Below are positions 1 through 8,795 of a DNA stretch of 57,731 nucleotides, in pieces. The notes beneath the pieces were generated by a model that made no database searches, was not told the origin of the DNA, and saw only the letters and a list, made by a program, of their open reading frames with translations. Numbering within the stretch: position 1 is the first letter of the stretch; every line of letters begins with the position of its first letter. The translations under genes were made by a program, and so were the position numbers. This stretch comes from Planctomycetota bacterium (GTDB lineage: Bacteria; Planctomycetota; UBA1135; UBA2386): the NCBI GenBank assembly GCA_020848735.1, contig JADLHO010000045.1, positions 1-57,731 on the forward strand, read 5' to 3'.

Positions 1-70
1 CATGACGGCGACGGATGGTAGGCAGCGGAGCGGCGGCGGGAATACGGCGCCCGCACCCACCCGGCCGCGT

Positions 71-283
71 TCAGTGATGTGCGCCGTCGCGCTCGCAGTG
101 CCGGCGGCCGCCGCAGGAAGCGCCTCCACCACATCCGCCCCCTCCGCCGCAACCACCGATCGGCGTTCCCTCGACACCGCGTTGCTCGGGGTCGTGTCGA
201 GCGACGAAGCGCTGGACGAGGACCCAGGCGGCGCACAAGGCCCCGAACCCGACGACGGCCAACACCGGCGTGAGGAGGTTCAT
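71..283 (-). CDS. Small Cys-rich single-pass membrane protein, NqrM-like
   Basis: Seen: 70 residues with one hydrophobic N-terminal segment (about residues 3-24), a short charged linker, then a Gly/Cys-rich tail with the clusters GGCGGGGGCGGG and SCGG, four Cys close together and a fifth near the C-terminus. The ATG at 283-281 overlaps the rnfA stop (282-280) as ATGA, so it is coupled to the Rnf operon. Known: NqrM (DUF539) is a small one-helix protein with a Cys-rich tail, encoded next to Na+-NQR and needed for its maturation. Inference: this is a maturation or iron-delivery factor for the related Rnf complex. The match rests on architecture and position only, because the tail is low in complexity. 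After the stop, 1-70 holds an open minus-strand stretch with an ATG at 3-1, which could begin a further gene outside the window. Confidence 0.6.
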   Translation of the reverse strand: MNLLTPVLAVVGFGALCAAWVLVQRFVARHDPEQRGVEGTPIGGCGGGGGCGGGASCGGRRHCERDGAHH

Positions 284-861
284 GCGGAGGCGCTGAACAG
301 GCCGGCGAAGCCCATGAATGCCATCGAGAGGATCCCCGCGATGATCAGGCTCATCGCGGTGCCGCGCATCACGGCCGGGATGTCGGACAGCTCGGCTTCC
401 TCACGCAGTCCGGCCATCAGCACGAGGGCGAGCGTGAGACCGAGCCCACCGCCGAGTGCGAACGCGAGACCCTGCCAGAGCCCGTACTCACGGTTCGTCT
501 GGAACAGCGCGAGGCCGAGGATGGCGCAGTTCGTGGTGATCAGCGGCAGGTAGATGCCGAGCGCGCGGAAGAGCCCCGGGCTGAACTTCTTGATCGCCAT
601 CTCGACGAACTGCACGGTGCTCGCGATCACGACGATGAACGCGAGGAGCCGCAGATACGGCGCGTGGACGAGCACGAAGGTGTTGAGTGCCCAGGCCGCG
701 AGCGACGTGATCAGCATCACGAACGTGCTCGCGAGCCCGAGTCGGAACGCGGTCTGGAGCTTGCCCGAGACGCCGAAGAACGGGCAGAGCCCGAGGAACA
801 GCGACAGCGTGAAGTTGTTGACGACCATCGCGCTGACGAAGATCCAGACGAGGTCCCCCAT
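280..861 (-). CDS. rnfA: Rnf electron transport complex subunit RnfA
   Basis: RnfA is an integral membrane subunit of the Rnf (ferredoxin:NAD+ oxidoreductase) complex, homologous to NqrE and RnfE. The 193-residue protein has about six hydrophobic helices. It carries the early motif NNFTLSLFLGLCPFFGVS and the later motif PLITTNCAILGLALF, each with the conserved Cys thought to hold the intramembrane iron site. Length fits the family. An in-frame GTG at 864 is possible, but an AGGAGG at 873-868 sits 6 nt before the ATG at 861, so the ATG is preferred. This ATG shares one base with the rnfE stop (TGATG). Confidence 0.95.
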   Translation of the reverse strand: MGDLVWIFVSAMVVNNFTLSLFLGLCPFFGVSGKLQTAFRLGLASTFVMLITSLAAWALNTFVLVHAPYLRLLAFIVVIASTVQFVEMAIKKFSPGLFRALGIYLPLITTNCAILGLALFQTNREYGLWQGLAFALGGGLGLTLALVLMAGLREEAELSDIPAVMRGTAMSLIIAGILSMAFMGFAGLFSASA

Positions 862-1502
862 CACGCACCTCCTCCCGTCGCGGCGCGGCGATCACGCCGC
901 GCCCGCGCATTCGCGAACAACAGGAGGATCAGGCCGAGCATCAGGAAGCCACCCGGCGGCAGGATCATCACGACCCACGGCTCGAAGGAGGGGCCGAACA
1001 ACGCGACGCCGAACAGCGACCCGCTCCCGAGCACCTCGCGCAGTCCGCCGACGATCAGGAGCGACAGCGTGAAGCCGAGCCCCATGCCCGCGGCATCGCA
1101 GATCGACAACCAGACGCCCTCACGCGAGGCGAAGGCCTCCGCACGGCCGAGGATGATGCAGTTGACGACGATCAGCGCGATGAAGGCCCCCAGCTCCTTG
1201 TGGACGTCGGGCACCAACGCCTGCAGGACGAAGTCGGCCACGGACACGAACGTCGCGATCACGACGACGTAGGTCGAGATGCGCACCTGCTTCGGGATCG
1301 CGCGGCGCAACGCCGAGATCATCGTGCTGGAGCAGATCAGCACGGCGAGCGTCGCGAGGCCCATCGCGAGCGCATTGACGGTGCTGTTGGTGACGGCGAG
1401 CGAGGGACACATGCCGAGCACCTGGACGAAGATCGGGTTCTGTCGCCAGATGCCCTTCTGGAACTCCGCGCGGGCGCGATCGGCTTTGGACGTCGAGCTC
1501 AT
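861..1502 (-). CDS. rnfE: Rnf electron transport complex subunit RnfE
   Basis: RnfE is the membrane subunit paired with RnfA (NqrD homologue). The 213-residue protein begins with a cytoplasmic stretch containing GIWRQNPIFVQVLGMCPSLAVTNS, here split as GIWRQNPIFVQVLGMCPSL followed by AVTNS, which holds the conserved Cys. The later motif ALIVVNCIILGRAEAFAS holds the second Cys. About six hydrophobic segments follow. The ATG at 1502 overlaps the rnfG stop as ATGA, and the stop overlaps rnfA, so translation is coupled on both sides. The upstream in-frame extension is the shadow of rnfG and was excluded. Confidence 0.95.
   Translation of the reverse strand: MSSTSKADRARAEFQKGIWRQNPIFVQVLGMCPSLAVTNSTVNALAMGLATLAVLICSSTMISALRRAIPKQVRISTYVVVIATFVSVADFVLQALVPDVHKELGAFIALIVVNCIILGRAEAFASREGVWLSICDAAGMGLGFTLSLLIVGGLREVLGSGSLFGVALFGPSFEPWVVMILPPGGFLMLGLILLLFANARARRDRRAATGGGA
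868..873 (-). promoter_or_regulatory. Ribosome binding site deciding the rnfA start
   Basis: On the minus strand the sequence reads AGGAGG, followed by 6 nt and the ATG at 861. The competing GTG at 864 would be only 3 nt away, too close for normal initiation. The site lies inside the end of rnfE. Confidence 0.75.
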
Positions 1503-2179
1503 CGTGTGCCCTCGGTGCGCAGTGCGGGTTCCGAGCCGGGCGCCGGCAGGCGGCTCGCCCACGCCGCGAAGCTGCCGTTGAGGATCCGCACGACGGCCTT
1601 CGAGGAGATCGTCGCACCCGTGATCGCGTCGACCTCGTGCGGCAGTCGGCGTGTCCCCGTCTTCACCGCGACGATCGCCGGCTCGACGGCGAGTTCCTCG
1701 AAGTTCCGCGCGAACGCGGGGTCCTTGTAGATCTTGTCGCCCAGCCCCGGGGTCTCCTTGCTCTCGAGTACTCGCATGCCGACGATCCTCCGCCGCGCGG
1801 GATCGAAGCCGTAGAGCAGCTTGATCACGTCCTGGAAGCCCGCGGCTTCTCCCGGGATCGCGTAGCCGAGGAACTCGCCGCCGGCGCCATAGGCCGCGTG
1901 GATCGCGGGCGCATCCTGCGACTCGCCACCGTCCGCGACGACCAGGGCGGTCCCGGTCCAGACCAGCTTCTGCATGGCGGTCGAACCGGGCACGACCTCG
2001 AGCACGGCGCGCCTCAGCGCATCGGCACGGTTGCGTTCGATGCGCGGCAAGGTGAGCTCATAGGCGATCACCAGGAGCAGTCCCGAGATCAGCCCCGCGA
2101 TGCCCAGCGTGCCGGCCAACCGGGCGGCGCCCGGTCCCTCGACGGCCTCCGGCGGGCGATCGGACGCGAGCTGAGTCAT
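1499..2179 (-). CDS. rnfG: Rnf complex flavoprotein subunit RnfG
   Basis: RnfG carries a covalently bound FMN on the outer face of the membrane and passes electrons within Rnf (NqrC homologue). The 226-residue protein has one N-terminal transmembrane helix (about residues 25-42) and then an FMN-binding domain. The flavinylation motif reads DAITGATISS, with the acceptor Thr at about residue 190, fitting the [S/T]GAT consensus. The segment ESKETPGLGDKI is also typical of the family. The ATG at 2179 overlaps the rnfD stop as ATGA. Covalent FMN attachment needs an ApbE transferase, and none is encoded inside this window. Confidence 0.95.
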   Translation of the reverse strand: MTQLASDRPPEAVEGPGAARLAGTLGIAGLISGLLLVIAYELTLPRIERNRADALRRAVLEVVPGSTAMQKLVWTGTALVVADGGESQDAPAIHAAYGAGGEFLGYAIPGEAAGFQDVIKLLYGFDPARRRIVGMRVLESKETPGLGDKIYKDPAFARNFEELAVEPAIVAVKTGTRRLPHEVDAITGATISSKAVVRILNGSFAAWASRLPAPGSEPALRTEGTR

Positions 2180-3183
2180 GCCGTCTTCCTCCGTCCGAAG
2201 GCGCGCGGCTGCGCCACGCGTTCGATCAGCGGCGTGGCCGCGTTCATCAGGAGGATCGCGTACATCACGCCCTCCTGCAGTCCACCCCAGGTGCGGATCA
2301 GGACGACCAGGACGCCGATCCCGACGCCGAAGCTCCACGCCCCGCGCGGCGTCACCGGCGAACTCACCGGATCGGTGGCCATGAACACCGTGCCGAACAG
2401 GAGTCCGCCCGAGGCGAGCGTGAACCAGGGCGTCGCGTAACGGGCGGGGTCGATCGCCCACAGCGCGGTGGAACAGACGAGCACGCTGCCGAGGACCGCG
2501 ACCGGGATGCGCCAATCGAAGGCGCGTCGCAATCCCAGCCAGAGCCCGCAGAGCAACAGCACCACGGCGCTCGTCTCGCCGAGCGAGCCGGCGACATCGC
2601 CGATCAGGAGCGGAGCGAACTCGGTGGCAACGTGTTCGAACTCCAGGCGCGAGAGCGGAGTCGGGCCGGTGATGCCATCGACGGGTGCGCGCATCATCGG
2701 CCACGCGAACGTCGACGCGTGCAACGCGAAGAAGCCGCCGCCCGGCGGAATCCAGGTCGTCAACGCGGTCGGGAACGCCGCCTGCAGGAACGCGCGCCCC
2801 ACGAGCGCCGGGTTGAAGAGGTTGTGCCCGAGCCCGCCGAAGGCGAGCTTGCCGGCCGCGATGCCGAACGCACCGCCGAGGAACGCCATCCACAAGGGGA
2901 TCGACGGCGGCAAGGTCAAGGCGAGCAGGATTCCCGTCAGCAGCGCGCTGTTGTCGCGCAGCGACGCACCCCGCGCACCACGCCCCAGCCAGCGCTCGGT
3001 CGCGACGGCACCGGCCGTGGTCGCGGCGACGACGAGGAGCGCCGTGATGCCGAAGAACCAGGCCGCCGCGGCGATCACCGGCACGGTCGCGAGCACGACC
3101 TCGCGCATCAGCTTCGGAGTCGTCAACGTCCCGTGCAGGAACGGCGCCGCCTGGAGCAGGAGTCGCGGCCCGTGCGAGCTCAT
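2176..3183 (-). CDS. rnfD: Rnf complex membrane flavoprotein subunit RnfD
   Basis: RnfD is the large membrane flavoprotein of Rnf (NqrB homologue), with a second covalently bound FMN. The 335-residue protein has many hydrophobic helices. It contains the family segments SLRDNSALLTGILLALTLPP and GGLGHNLFNPALVGRAF. The expected flavinylation site is VDGITGPTPLS at about residues 168-178. The acceptor Thr is kept, but the usual Ala of SGAT is replaced by Pro. The ATG at 3183 overlaps the rnfC stop as ATGA, so the longer upstream frame is discarded. The long hydrophobic C-terminus ends in a basic tail at the rnfG junction. Confidence 0.93.
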   Translation of the reverse strand: MSSHGPRLLLQAAPFLHGTLTTPKLMREVVLATVPVIAAAAWFFGITALLVVAATTAGAVATERWLGRGARGASLRDNSALLTGILLALTLPPSIPLWMAFLGGAFGIAAGKLAFGGLGHNLFNPALVGRAFLQAAFPTALTTWIPPGGGFFALHASTFAWPMMRAPVDGITGPTPLSRLEFEHVATEFAPLLIGDVAGSLGETSAVVLLLCGLWLGLRRAFDWRIPVAVLGSVLVCSTALWAIDPARYATPWFTLASGGLLFGTVFMATDPVSSPVTPRGAWSFGVGIGVLVVLIRTWGGLQEGVMYAILLMNAATPLIERVAQPRAFGRRKTA

Positions 3184-4505
3184 GGCTTCGACCTCTGGCC
3201 GCGGATCGACGACTTGGCCGTGCGGATCAACTGCACGATCGGGATGTTGGACGGGCAGGCGAACGAGCAGGCGCCGCACTCCATGCAGTCCATCACGAAT
3301 GCGTGTTCGAGCTCGTCCAGGCGGCCCGCCCGCGCGAGCCGCGCGAGCCGCGACGGGTTCAGGAAGTTGGCGCAGGCATCGAGGCAGCGACCGCACTTGA
3401 GGCACGCGTACTCGTTGCCATGCACGACGTCGCTCGTCGTGAACGCGAGGATGCCCGACGTGCCCTTCTGGACCGGCGCATCGAGGCTCGCGAGTGGCTG
3501 ACCCATCATCGGCCCACCGAGCACGACCTCGCGCGTCTCCGGCTTCAGCCCCCCCGCGTGGCGCAGGACCTCACCCACCGAGGTGCCGATCGGCACGATC
3601 AGGTTCGCCGGCCGTTCGACACCCGGGCCGGCGACGGTCAGCACGCGTTCGATCAGCGGAATGCCGCGGTCGAACCAGTCGGCCAGCGATGCCATCGTGC
3701 CGACGTTGTTGACGACGATCTCCAGATCGAGCGGCAGCTTCCCGGCGGGCACCTCGCGGCCGAACAGCGCCTTGATCAGCATCTTCTCGGCGCCCTGCGG
3801 GTACTTGACCGTGAGCGGGACGACCCGCACCGCCTCGTCCGAGCCGATCGCCGAGCGCAGCAGGTCGACGGCATCGGGCTTGTTCGCCTCGACACCGATC
3901 GTGCTGCGCTCGACGCCGAGCTTCGCCGCGAGGATGCGCACGCCGCGCACGACCGCCTCCGGTCGCTCGACCATCACGCGGTGATCGCAGGTCAGGTAGG
4001 GCTCGCATTCGCAGCCGTTGATCACCAGCTCGCGCACGCGCCGACCGGCGGGCACGGCGTACTTCACGTGCGCGGGAAACGCGGCGCCGCCGAGACCGAC
4101 GATGCCGGCCGCCTGCACCTGCCTCACGAACTCGTCGCCCGTCATCGACTCGGGGTCCTGGGCCGCGGCCTCGGGCAGACACTGGGGGTCGAAGGGATCG
4201 GCGGCGATCTCGATCGCGGGCACGAGCGAGCCGTTCGGGTGCCGGCGCGCGCCGAGCTCCACGACGTGCCCCGTGACCGGTGCGTGCAGGCTCGTCGACA
4301 TGAAGCCGTCGGGGTCCACGATCCGCTGGCCGCGCACGACGCGCTGACCCTGGGTGACGATCGGCCGCGACGGCTTGCCGCCGTGCTGCGCGAGGGGCAA
4401 CACGTAGTTCGCGACGAACGGCATCCGCTCGATGGGCAGGTGCTCGGTGCGCTCCTTGTGCTCCGCCGGATGCACACCGTGTCGGAACGTCGCGCCCTCG
4501 CTCAT
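3180..4505 (-). CDS. rnfC: Rnf complex NADH-binding iron-sulfur subunit RnfC
   Basis: RnfC is the peripheral subunit that binds NAD(H) and FMN and carries two [4Fe-4S] clusters. The 441-residue protein has an N-terminal barrel-sandwich region with LHAPVTGHV, the Gly-rich nucleotide motif GIVGLGGAAFPAHVK, the motif INGCECEPYLTCD, and two C-terminal clusters. The first is CLKCGRCLDACANFLNP, where the usual Pro after the fourth Cys is replaced by Ala; the second is CMECGACSFACPSNIP. Length fits the family. The ATG at 4505 overlaps the stop of the PFOR-like gene (ATGA). The segment REVPAGKLPLDLEIVVNNVG is diagnostic of RnfC. Confidence 0.96.
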   Translation of the reverse strand: MSEGATFRHGVHPAEHKERTEHLPIERMPFVANYVLPLAQHGGKPSRPIVTQGQRVVRGQRIVDPDGFMSTSLHAPVTGHVVELGARRHPNGSLVPAIEIAADPFDPQCLPEAAAQDPESMTGDEFVRQVQAAGIVGLGGAAFPAHVKYAVPAGRRVRELVINGCECEPYLTCDHRVMVERPEAVVRGVRILAAKLGVERSTIGVEANKPDAVDLLRSAIGSDEAVRVVPLTVKYPQGAEKMLIKALFGREVPAGKLPLDLEIVVNNVGTMASLADWFDRGIPLIERVLTVAGPGVERPANLIVPIGTSVGEVLRHAGGLKPETREVVLGGPMMGQPLASLDAPVQKGTSGILAFTTSDVVHGNEYACLKCGRCLDACANFLNPSRLARLARAGRLDELEHAFVMDCMECGACSFACPSNIPIVQLIRTAKSSIRGQRSKP

Positions 4506-7500
4506 GCGCGTCCCCTGGCCGCGAGGCCGACGAGTCGCGTGCGCAGCCGCTCGGCGAGTTCGCCTTCGACGGCAGCGCGGGCTGCGGCGAGCCGCGCATC
4601 CGCCTCACCGCGCAACGCGGCGAGTTCGGCCGCGTGACGCGCCGCGAGTTCCCGCTCGAGCTCGTCGCGCACATTCGCGGTGAACGGCGTCTCGACGCCG
4701 GAGAGTTCGCGCAGCATGCGCCAGCCCTCGAGCGCGGTGCTCGTCGCGGAGTCGTCCTCCGGGTTGCCCGCCAGATCGAGACGGGAGCCGAACACACCGG
4801 GGCGGGACGGATCGAAGGTCAGGAGCGGGAAGCGCCGCGCCGCGATCGCCGCCCGGGCGCGCGGCACCGCCTCGTCGGGCGCGAATCCGCCCGTCGTCGG
4901 CTCCGGCGCATGCACGCAGAGCAGCGCGGGCCGCCCCGAGCGGAGCGCCTTGCCCACCGACTCCACGAGGTGATCGGCAGCCCCGACCGAGCTCTGCGCG
5001 ACGAACGCATCGCGCCACGCGAGCGCGTGCAACGCCAGGTCCGGCATCTCGTCCTCGCTCGCGAGTGCCACCACGAGCACGGGCAGGCGCGAGCGCAGCA
5101 GCGCGCCGACGTCGGCGAGGCCGGCACCGGCGAGCTCACGCGCCGCACCGACCACGATCAGCGGCGGACATGCCGCCCGTTCGTCGGCGCTGAGGTCGGC
5201 GAAGCCCAGCGCCGCGAACTGCGCCGATGCGGGCGGCGCCGCGCCGGGTCGTTCGAGCTCGAGTCGGGCAGTGCGCACGATGCGCAGTTCGTCGAGCCAC
5301 GCCTCGATCTGACCCGACAGGACCCCGCGCGCGAGACTCGCGTCGCCGGTCACGACCGGGATCGGGAACGGGTTGTCGGGGAACGTGCAGGCCCACGCGA
5401 GTTCCCGGCACGGCACGATCACGAGCCCCGCGCGGGCGCGGCCCAGGCCCGAAGCCCCGCGGCCGAGTCGCCAATGGAGGTCCGTGAGCGAGCGCGCCGC
5501 CGTCACGAGACGCTCGAGCGCGCGCGCATCGACGCGCCCCGAGTCGACGACCTGGCCGACCCGGTCCGCGAGTTCGCCGAGCGCCACATCGGCCCGGCCG
5601 AGCGCGTGCAGGCCCTCGGCCAGCGCGTCGAGATCCGCATCGGGCAGGGCCTTGCCGAGCGCCGCGTGGATGCGCTTGCCGAATTCCTCCTGGAGCGACG
5701 CGATCTCGGCCCGGCGCGCGACGACGCGCGGCTGGCCATGCGCTTCGACGGCACCGAGCACGAGCCGCAGCGCGAGGCGCGCTCCGGAGCCGGGCGCCGC
5801 GGTGTCGCCCGGACTCATCGACAGCACGGCGTGACGCGAGAGGCCGAGCGTCGCGGCCGCGCCCAGTTCCCCTCCCTGCCGCACGCGCGCGATCAACTCG
5901 CCCGACGTGTCGGGCAGCGCTTCGAAGGTCTCCCAGGTCGCGCGCGCGGCGGCGACCGCGTCCGGCGTTCGCGGCGCGGTCGTCAGTGCCTTTGCGTCGC
6001 AGAGCGCCACGCACGCGCCGCAGGCCTTGCACGCGTCCGGATCGATCACCAGCGTGAAGAACTCGGCGCCGAACGGTGCCGCCTGCATCGCCGACGGCAG
6101 GAGACCGACGGCATCGCGAACGGCCTCGAACGCGGAGACCAGTGCCTGACGGCGCTCGCCGTCTTGAGCGGCCGTCCCGATCACGGCGTCGAACGCGGAC
6201 TGCAACGCGGCGGCGACGCTCGGCGCGGCGGACGGCCGGACCTTGCTCGCCAGCTTGCCGACGAGCATGCGCAGGGCATCGGCCGGGCGACCCTGCGCCT
6301 TCGCACGCTCGATACCCGCCTCGATCAGGGCCCGCGCGCCGATCGCCAGGGCTGCGATCGCGCCATCCGGACAGCCCGTGTAGCAGGCCCCGCCGGCCGT
6401 GCACTTCGCCGCGTCGAGCGACGGCAAGGTCGCGCACGACGCACCGGGACGGCCGAACGACGAGGCGAGCGGCGGCACGCTCGGCTGGGCGAAGTAAGGG
6501 TCGGGAGCGAGTTCGTCGGCTTGGCCCGACTGGTAGAGCACGCCCACCTGATCCATGAAGCGCGGCAGGCTGTCGTGCGCGTCGCTGGTGCGAGCGAGCG
6601 GCAGCACGAGCTGGCGCATCGTGCGCGACACGGGCGCCGGACCCCTCGCGGCGGCGGCTCGCGTCGCGTCGTCAGATCCGGCGGCCGCGCGCAGCCCCAG
6701 GGCCGCCAGCTCCGGTTGGTCGCGACGCAGGCGGTCGAAGAGGGCCTGTCGCTTGGGATAGCGCGTTCCCCGCGGCGCGTAGTCGACGCCGAGTCGCAGC
6801 TGCCGGCGTGACCCGCCGTTCGCGATCTCCCGCACGAACGCGACGAGGTCCGCAGGGTGCAGCGAAGTCGTACCGGGACCGACCAGGGCGACCGCGAGTG
6901 CCGGCGCGTCCGCAGCGCGCCAGGCCGGACGGCTCTCATCGCCGCGCCGACCGAGGGCGCCGTTGTGGAGGGCCTCGCCCACCGCCGTGCCGAGCGCCGA
7001 GCGCAGCGGCGGCACCGCACCGAGCCCGGCCTCCTGGCGCTCGACCGTGACGACCGCTCGCTGGCCACGCGAGGCTGCGAGCAGGTCCGCGACCGGGATC
7101 GGCGAGAGCACGCGCAGCGCGAGCACGCCGACCTTCTGATGCTCTGCGCGCAGGCGATCCGCGGCCTCGATCGCCGCGCGTGCCAACGACGCCGCGACGA
7201 CGATCGTGACCTGCGCATCGCTCGCCTTGTGCGCGAGCACGGGCAGCAGTTCGCGGCCGGTCGCGCGCGCGACCTCGGCGAGGGCCTCGCCGAGGCTCGG
7301 GAGGACCGCGGTCGCGACGTACGGCGCGTGGGAGGCGCGCACGACGTCGCGCACGCGACCGGGGTGCGTGGCGCCGATCAGCACGGGACGCTCGAGGTCG
7401 AAGCGTCTCGGCAGACGGCGACGGCGCTCGCCGAGCGTCAGCCGCTGTGCATTCGTCGGCGTGCCGATGTCCTCGCCGGCGTCGCCCAGGACGCGCCGCA

Positions 7501-7927
7501 GCACGGCAGGCGACGGCAACTCGACCTCGCAGCGCAGGTCCGCATCGAGATCGGTCGCGATCAGCACCGGCTGCAGGGCGAACTCGGCCGTACGGCGCGC
7601 GACGAGCGCGAGGTCGACCGCATCCTGCGCATCGATGGGCGAGAGGACCAGGCCACCGCGGGCCGCGACGGCGTGCAACACGGCGTGGTCGTCGCTCGCG
7701 TCCACGCGCAACACGAGCGGCAGGCCGCGCTCGATCGCCTGCGCCACCAGGTCACCGCATGCCGCGAGGCCGTGCGCATCGAGCGACAGGGTCACGCGGA
7801 CTCCGGACGTCGCGAGGCCGGCTGCCTCACCGAACGCCCTGCGCGGCTCCGCCTTGCCGTCGATCCCTCGACCGATCGCGGCGTCGAGTCGCTGCCAGGC
7901 GGTCCCCACGGTCAGCACGTCGCTCAT
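4502..7927 (-). CDS. Degenerate pyruvate:ferredoxin oxidoreductase-like iron-sulfur protein in the Rnf operon
   Basis: Seen: 1141 residues following the PFOR domain order. Residues about 40-130 resemble PFOR domain I (AQDAVDLALVARRTAEF), and about 235-310 resemble domain II (KVGVLALRVLSPIPVADLL). A two-cluster ferredoxin region spans 505-650. Residues about 700-1060 resemble the TPP/beta domain, and a charged coiled-coil-like tail ends the protein. No YPITP motif and no recognisable TPP motif is visible. Cluster 1 reads CTAGGACYTGCP, with Gly in place of the second Cys; cluster 2 reads CKACGACVALC and is complete. The ATG at 7927 overlaps the rnfB stop as ATGA, with GAGGAG upstream. Inference: a PFOR descendant that has lost catalysis and may wire or dock electrons to RnfB/RnfC. 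A still-active enzyme of unusual type is not excluded. Confidence 0.7.
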   Translation of the reverse strand: MSDVLTVGTAWQRLDAAIGRGIDGKAEPRRAFGEAAGLATSGVRVTLSLDAHGLAACGDLVAQAIERGLPLVLRVDASDDHAVLHAVAARGGLVLSPIDAQDAVDLALVARRTAEFALQPVLIATDLDADLRCEVELPSPAVLRRVLGDAGEDIGTPTNAQRLTLGERRRRLPRRFDLERPVLIGATHPGRVRDVVRASHAPYVATAVLPSLGEALAEVARATGRELLPVLAHKASDAQVTIVVAASLARAAIEAADRLRAEHQKVGVLALRVLSPIPVADLLAASRGQRAVVTVERQEAGLGAVPPLRSALGTAVGEALHNGALGRRGDESRPAWRAADAPALAVALVGPGTTSLHPADLVAFVREIANGGSRRQLRLGVDYAPRGTRYPKRQALFDRLRRDQPELAALGLRAAAGSDDATRAAAARGPAPVSRTMRQLVLPLARTSDAHDSLPRFMDQVGVLYQSGQADELAPDPYFAQPSVPPLASSFGRPGASCATLPSLDAAKCTAGGACYTGCPDGAIAALAIGARALIEAGIERAKAQGRPADALRMLVGKLASKVRPSAAPSVAAALQSAFDAVIGTAAQDGERRQALVSAFEAVRDAVGLLPSAMQAAPFGAEFFTLVIDPDACKACGACVALCDAKALTTAPRTPDAVAAARATWETFEALPDTSGELIARVRQGGELGAAATLGLSRHAVLSMSPGDTAAPGSGARLALRLVLGAVEAHGQPRVVARRAEIASLQEEFGKRIHAALGKALPDADLDALAEGLHALGRADVALGELADRVGQVVDSGRVDARALERLVTAARSLTDLHWRLGRGASGLGRARAGLVIVPCRELAWACTFPDNPFPIPVVTGDASLARGVLSGQIEAWLDELRIVRTARLELERPGAAPPASAQFAALGFADLSADERAACPPLIVVGAARELAGAGLADVGALLRSRLPVLVVALASEDEMPDLALHALAWRDAFVAQSSVGAADHLVESVGKALRSGRPALLCVHAPEPTTGGFAPDEAVPRARAAIAARRFPLLTFDPSRPGVFGSRLDLAGNPEDDSATSTALEGWRMLRELSGVETPFTANVRDELERELAARHAAELAALRGEADARLAAARAAVEGELAERLRTRLVGLAARGRA

Positions 7928-8790
7928 GATCTCGCATCTCCTCTCGAGGGCGCCGCCAGCGGCTCGCCTTCGAATTGCCCGCGCGCGACCCAGCGGATCG
8001 CGCCCGTCGGACACCGGAACGTCGCTTCGGGGCCGGCGGCGACCGTGCTCGCGTAGTCGACGACCGGCAGGTTCCCCGCCATGCGGATCAACCCCGCGGG
8101 GGCATCGGCCGCGCAACGGCCACAGGCGTCGCAGGCCACCCGGCACAGCGCTCGCGCTTCCTCGCCCGCGAGCGGGACCCGGCACTGCACGAGGAGGGGC
8201 TGGGAGAGCGGCAGGATCTCGAAGAGGTCCCGCGGGCACGCGACGACACAGTCGCCGCAGGCCGTGCACTTCGCGACGTCGACGACCGGCAGGCCATCGG
8301 TGCTCATGCGGATGGCGCCGAACGAACAGCTCCGCTCGCAATCCGCGAGGCCCAGGCAGCCCCACGAGCAACCCTTGCCGCCACCCGACACGACACTCGC
8401 ACCGCGACAGCTCGCGTACCCCTCGTAGGCCGCGATCTGTCTGGCCTGGCTGCGACCGCCTGCACAGTGCAGCCGTGCGACCCTCACGACGCGCTCCCCC
8501 GCCGCAACGCCGAGCAGCTCCGCGATCGCCGCGATGCCCGCGGGTGCCGAGACGCTGCAACCGCTCGGGGCCTTGCGACCACCGATCAGGCTCTCGGCGA
8601 AACCCCGGCAGCCCGGTTCGCCGCAGGCGCCGCAGTTGGTGCCGGGCAGCATCTCCGTGATGCGATCGAGCCGCGGGTCCTCGACGACCGCGAGATGACG
8701 GTCGGCGATCGCGAGCACGATGCCGAGGACCAGGCAGAGCCCGCCCATCACGGCGGCGGCGAACCCGATGCTCGAGAGGCTGACGAGCAT
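7924..8790 (-). CDS. rnfB: Rnf complex ferredoxin-accepting iron-sulfur subunit RnfB
   Basis: RnfB takes electrons from reduced ferredoxin at the cytoplasmic side. The 288-residue protein has an N-terminal transmembrane helix (about 8-29), then the FeS domain with TNCGACGEPGC and a further Cys at about 78. A double ferredoxin follows: CSWGCLGLADCERSC, then CTACGDCVVACPRDLF. An additional Cys-rich C-terminal part contains CRVACDACGRC and FRCPTGAIRW. The chosen ATG at 8790 has GGTGA five bases upstream. A GTG at 8799 that overlaps the previous stop (GTGA) would add three residues and is possible. The stop overlaps the PFOR-like gene. Confidence 0.94.
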   Translation of the reverse strand: MLVSLSSIGFAAAVMGGLCLVLGIVLAIADRHLAVVEDPRLDRITEMLPGTNCGACGEPGCRGFAESLIGGRKAPSGCSVSAPAGIAAIAELLGVAAGERVVRVARLHCAGGRSQARQIAAYEGYASCRGASVVSGGGKGCSWGCLGLADCERSCSFGAIRMSTDGLPVVDVAKCTACGDCVVACPRDLFEILPLSQPLLVQCRVPLAGEEARALCRVACDACGRCAADAPAGLIRMAGNLPVVDYASTVAAGPEATFRCPTGAIRWVARGQFEGEPLAAPSRGDARS

Positions 8791-8795
8791 CGCCG

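Noticed and set aside
4634..6811. Plus-strand frame of about 725 codons inside the PFOR-like gene
   Set aside because: Arg/Glu-rich antisense artefact; the minus strand has ferredoxin clusters and coupled starts.
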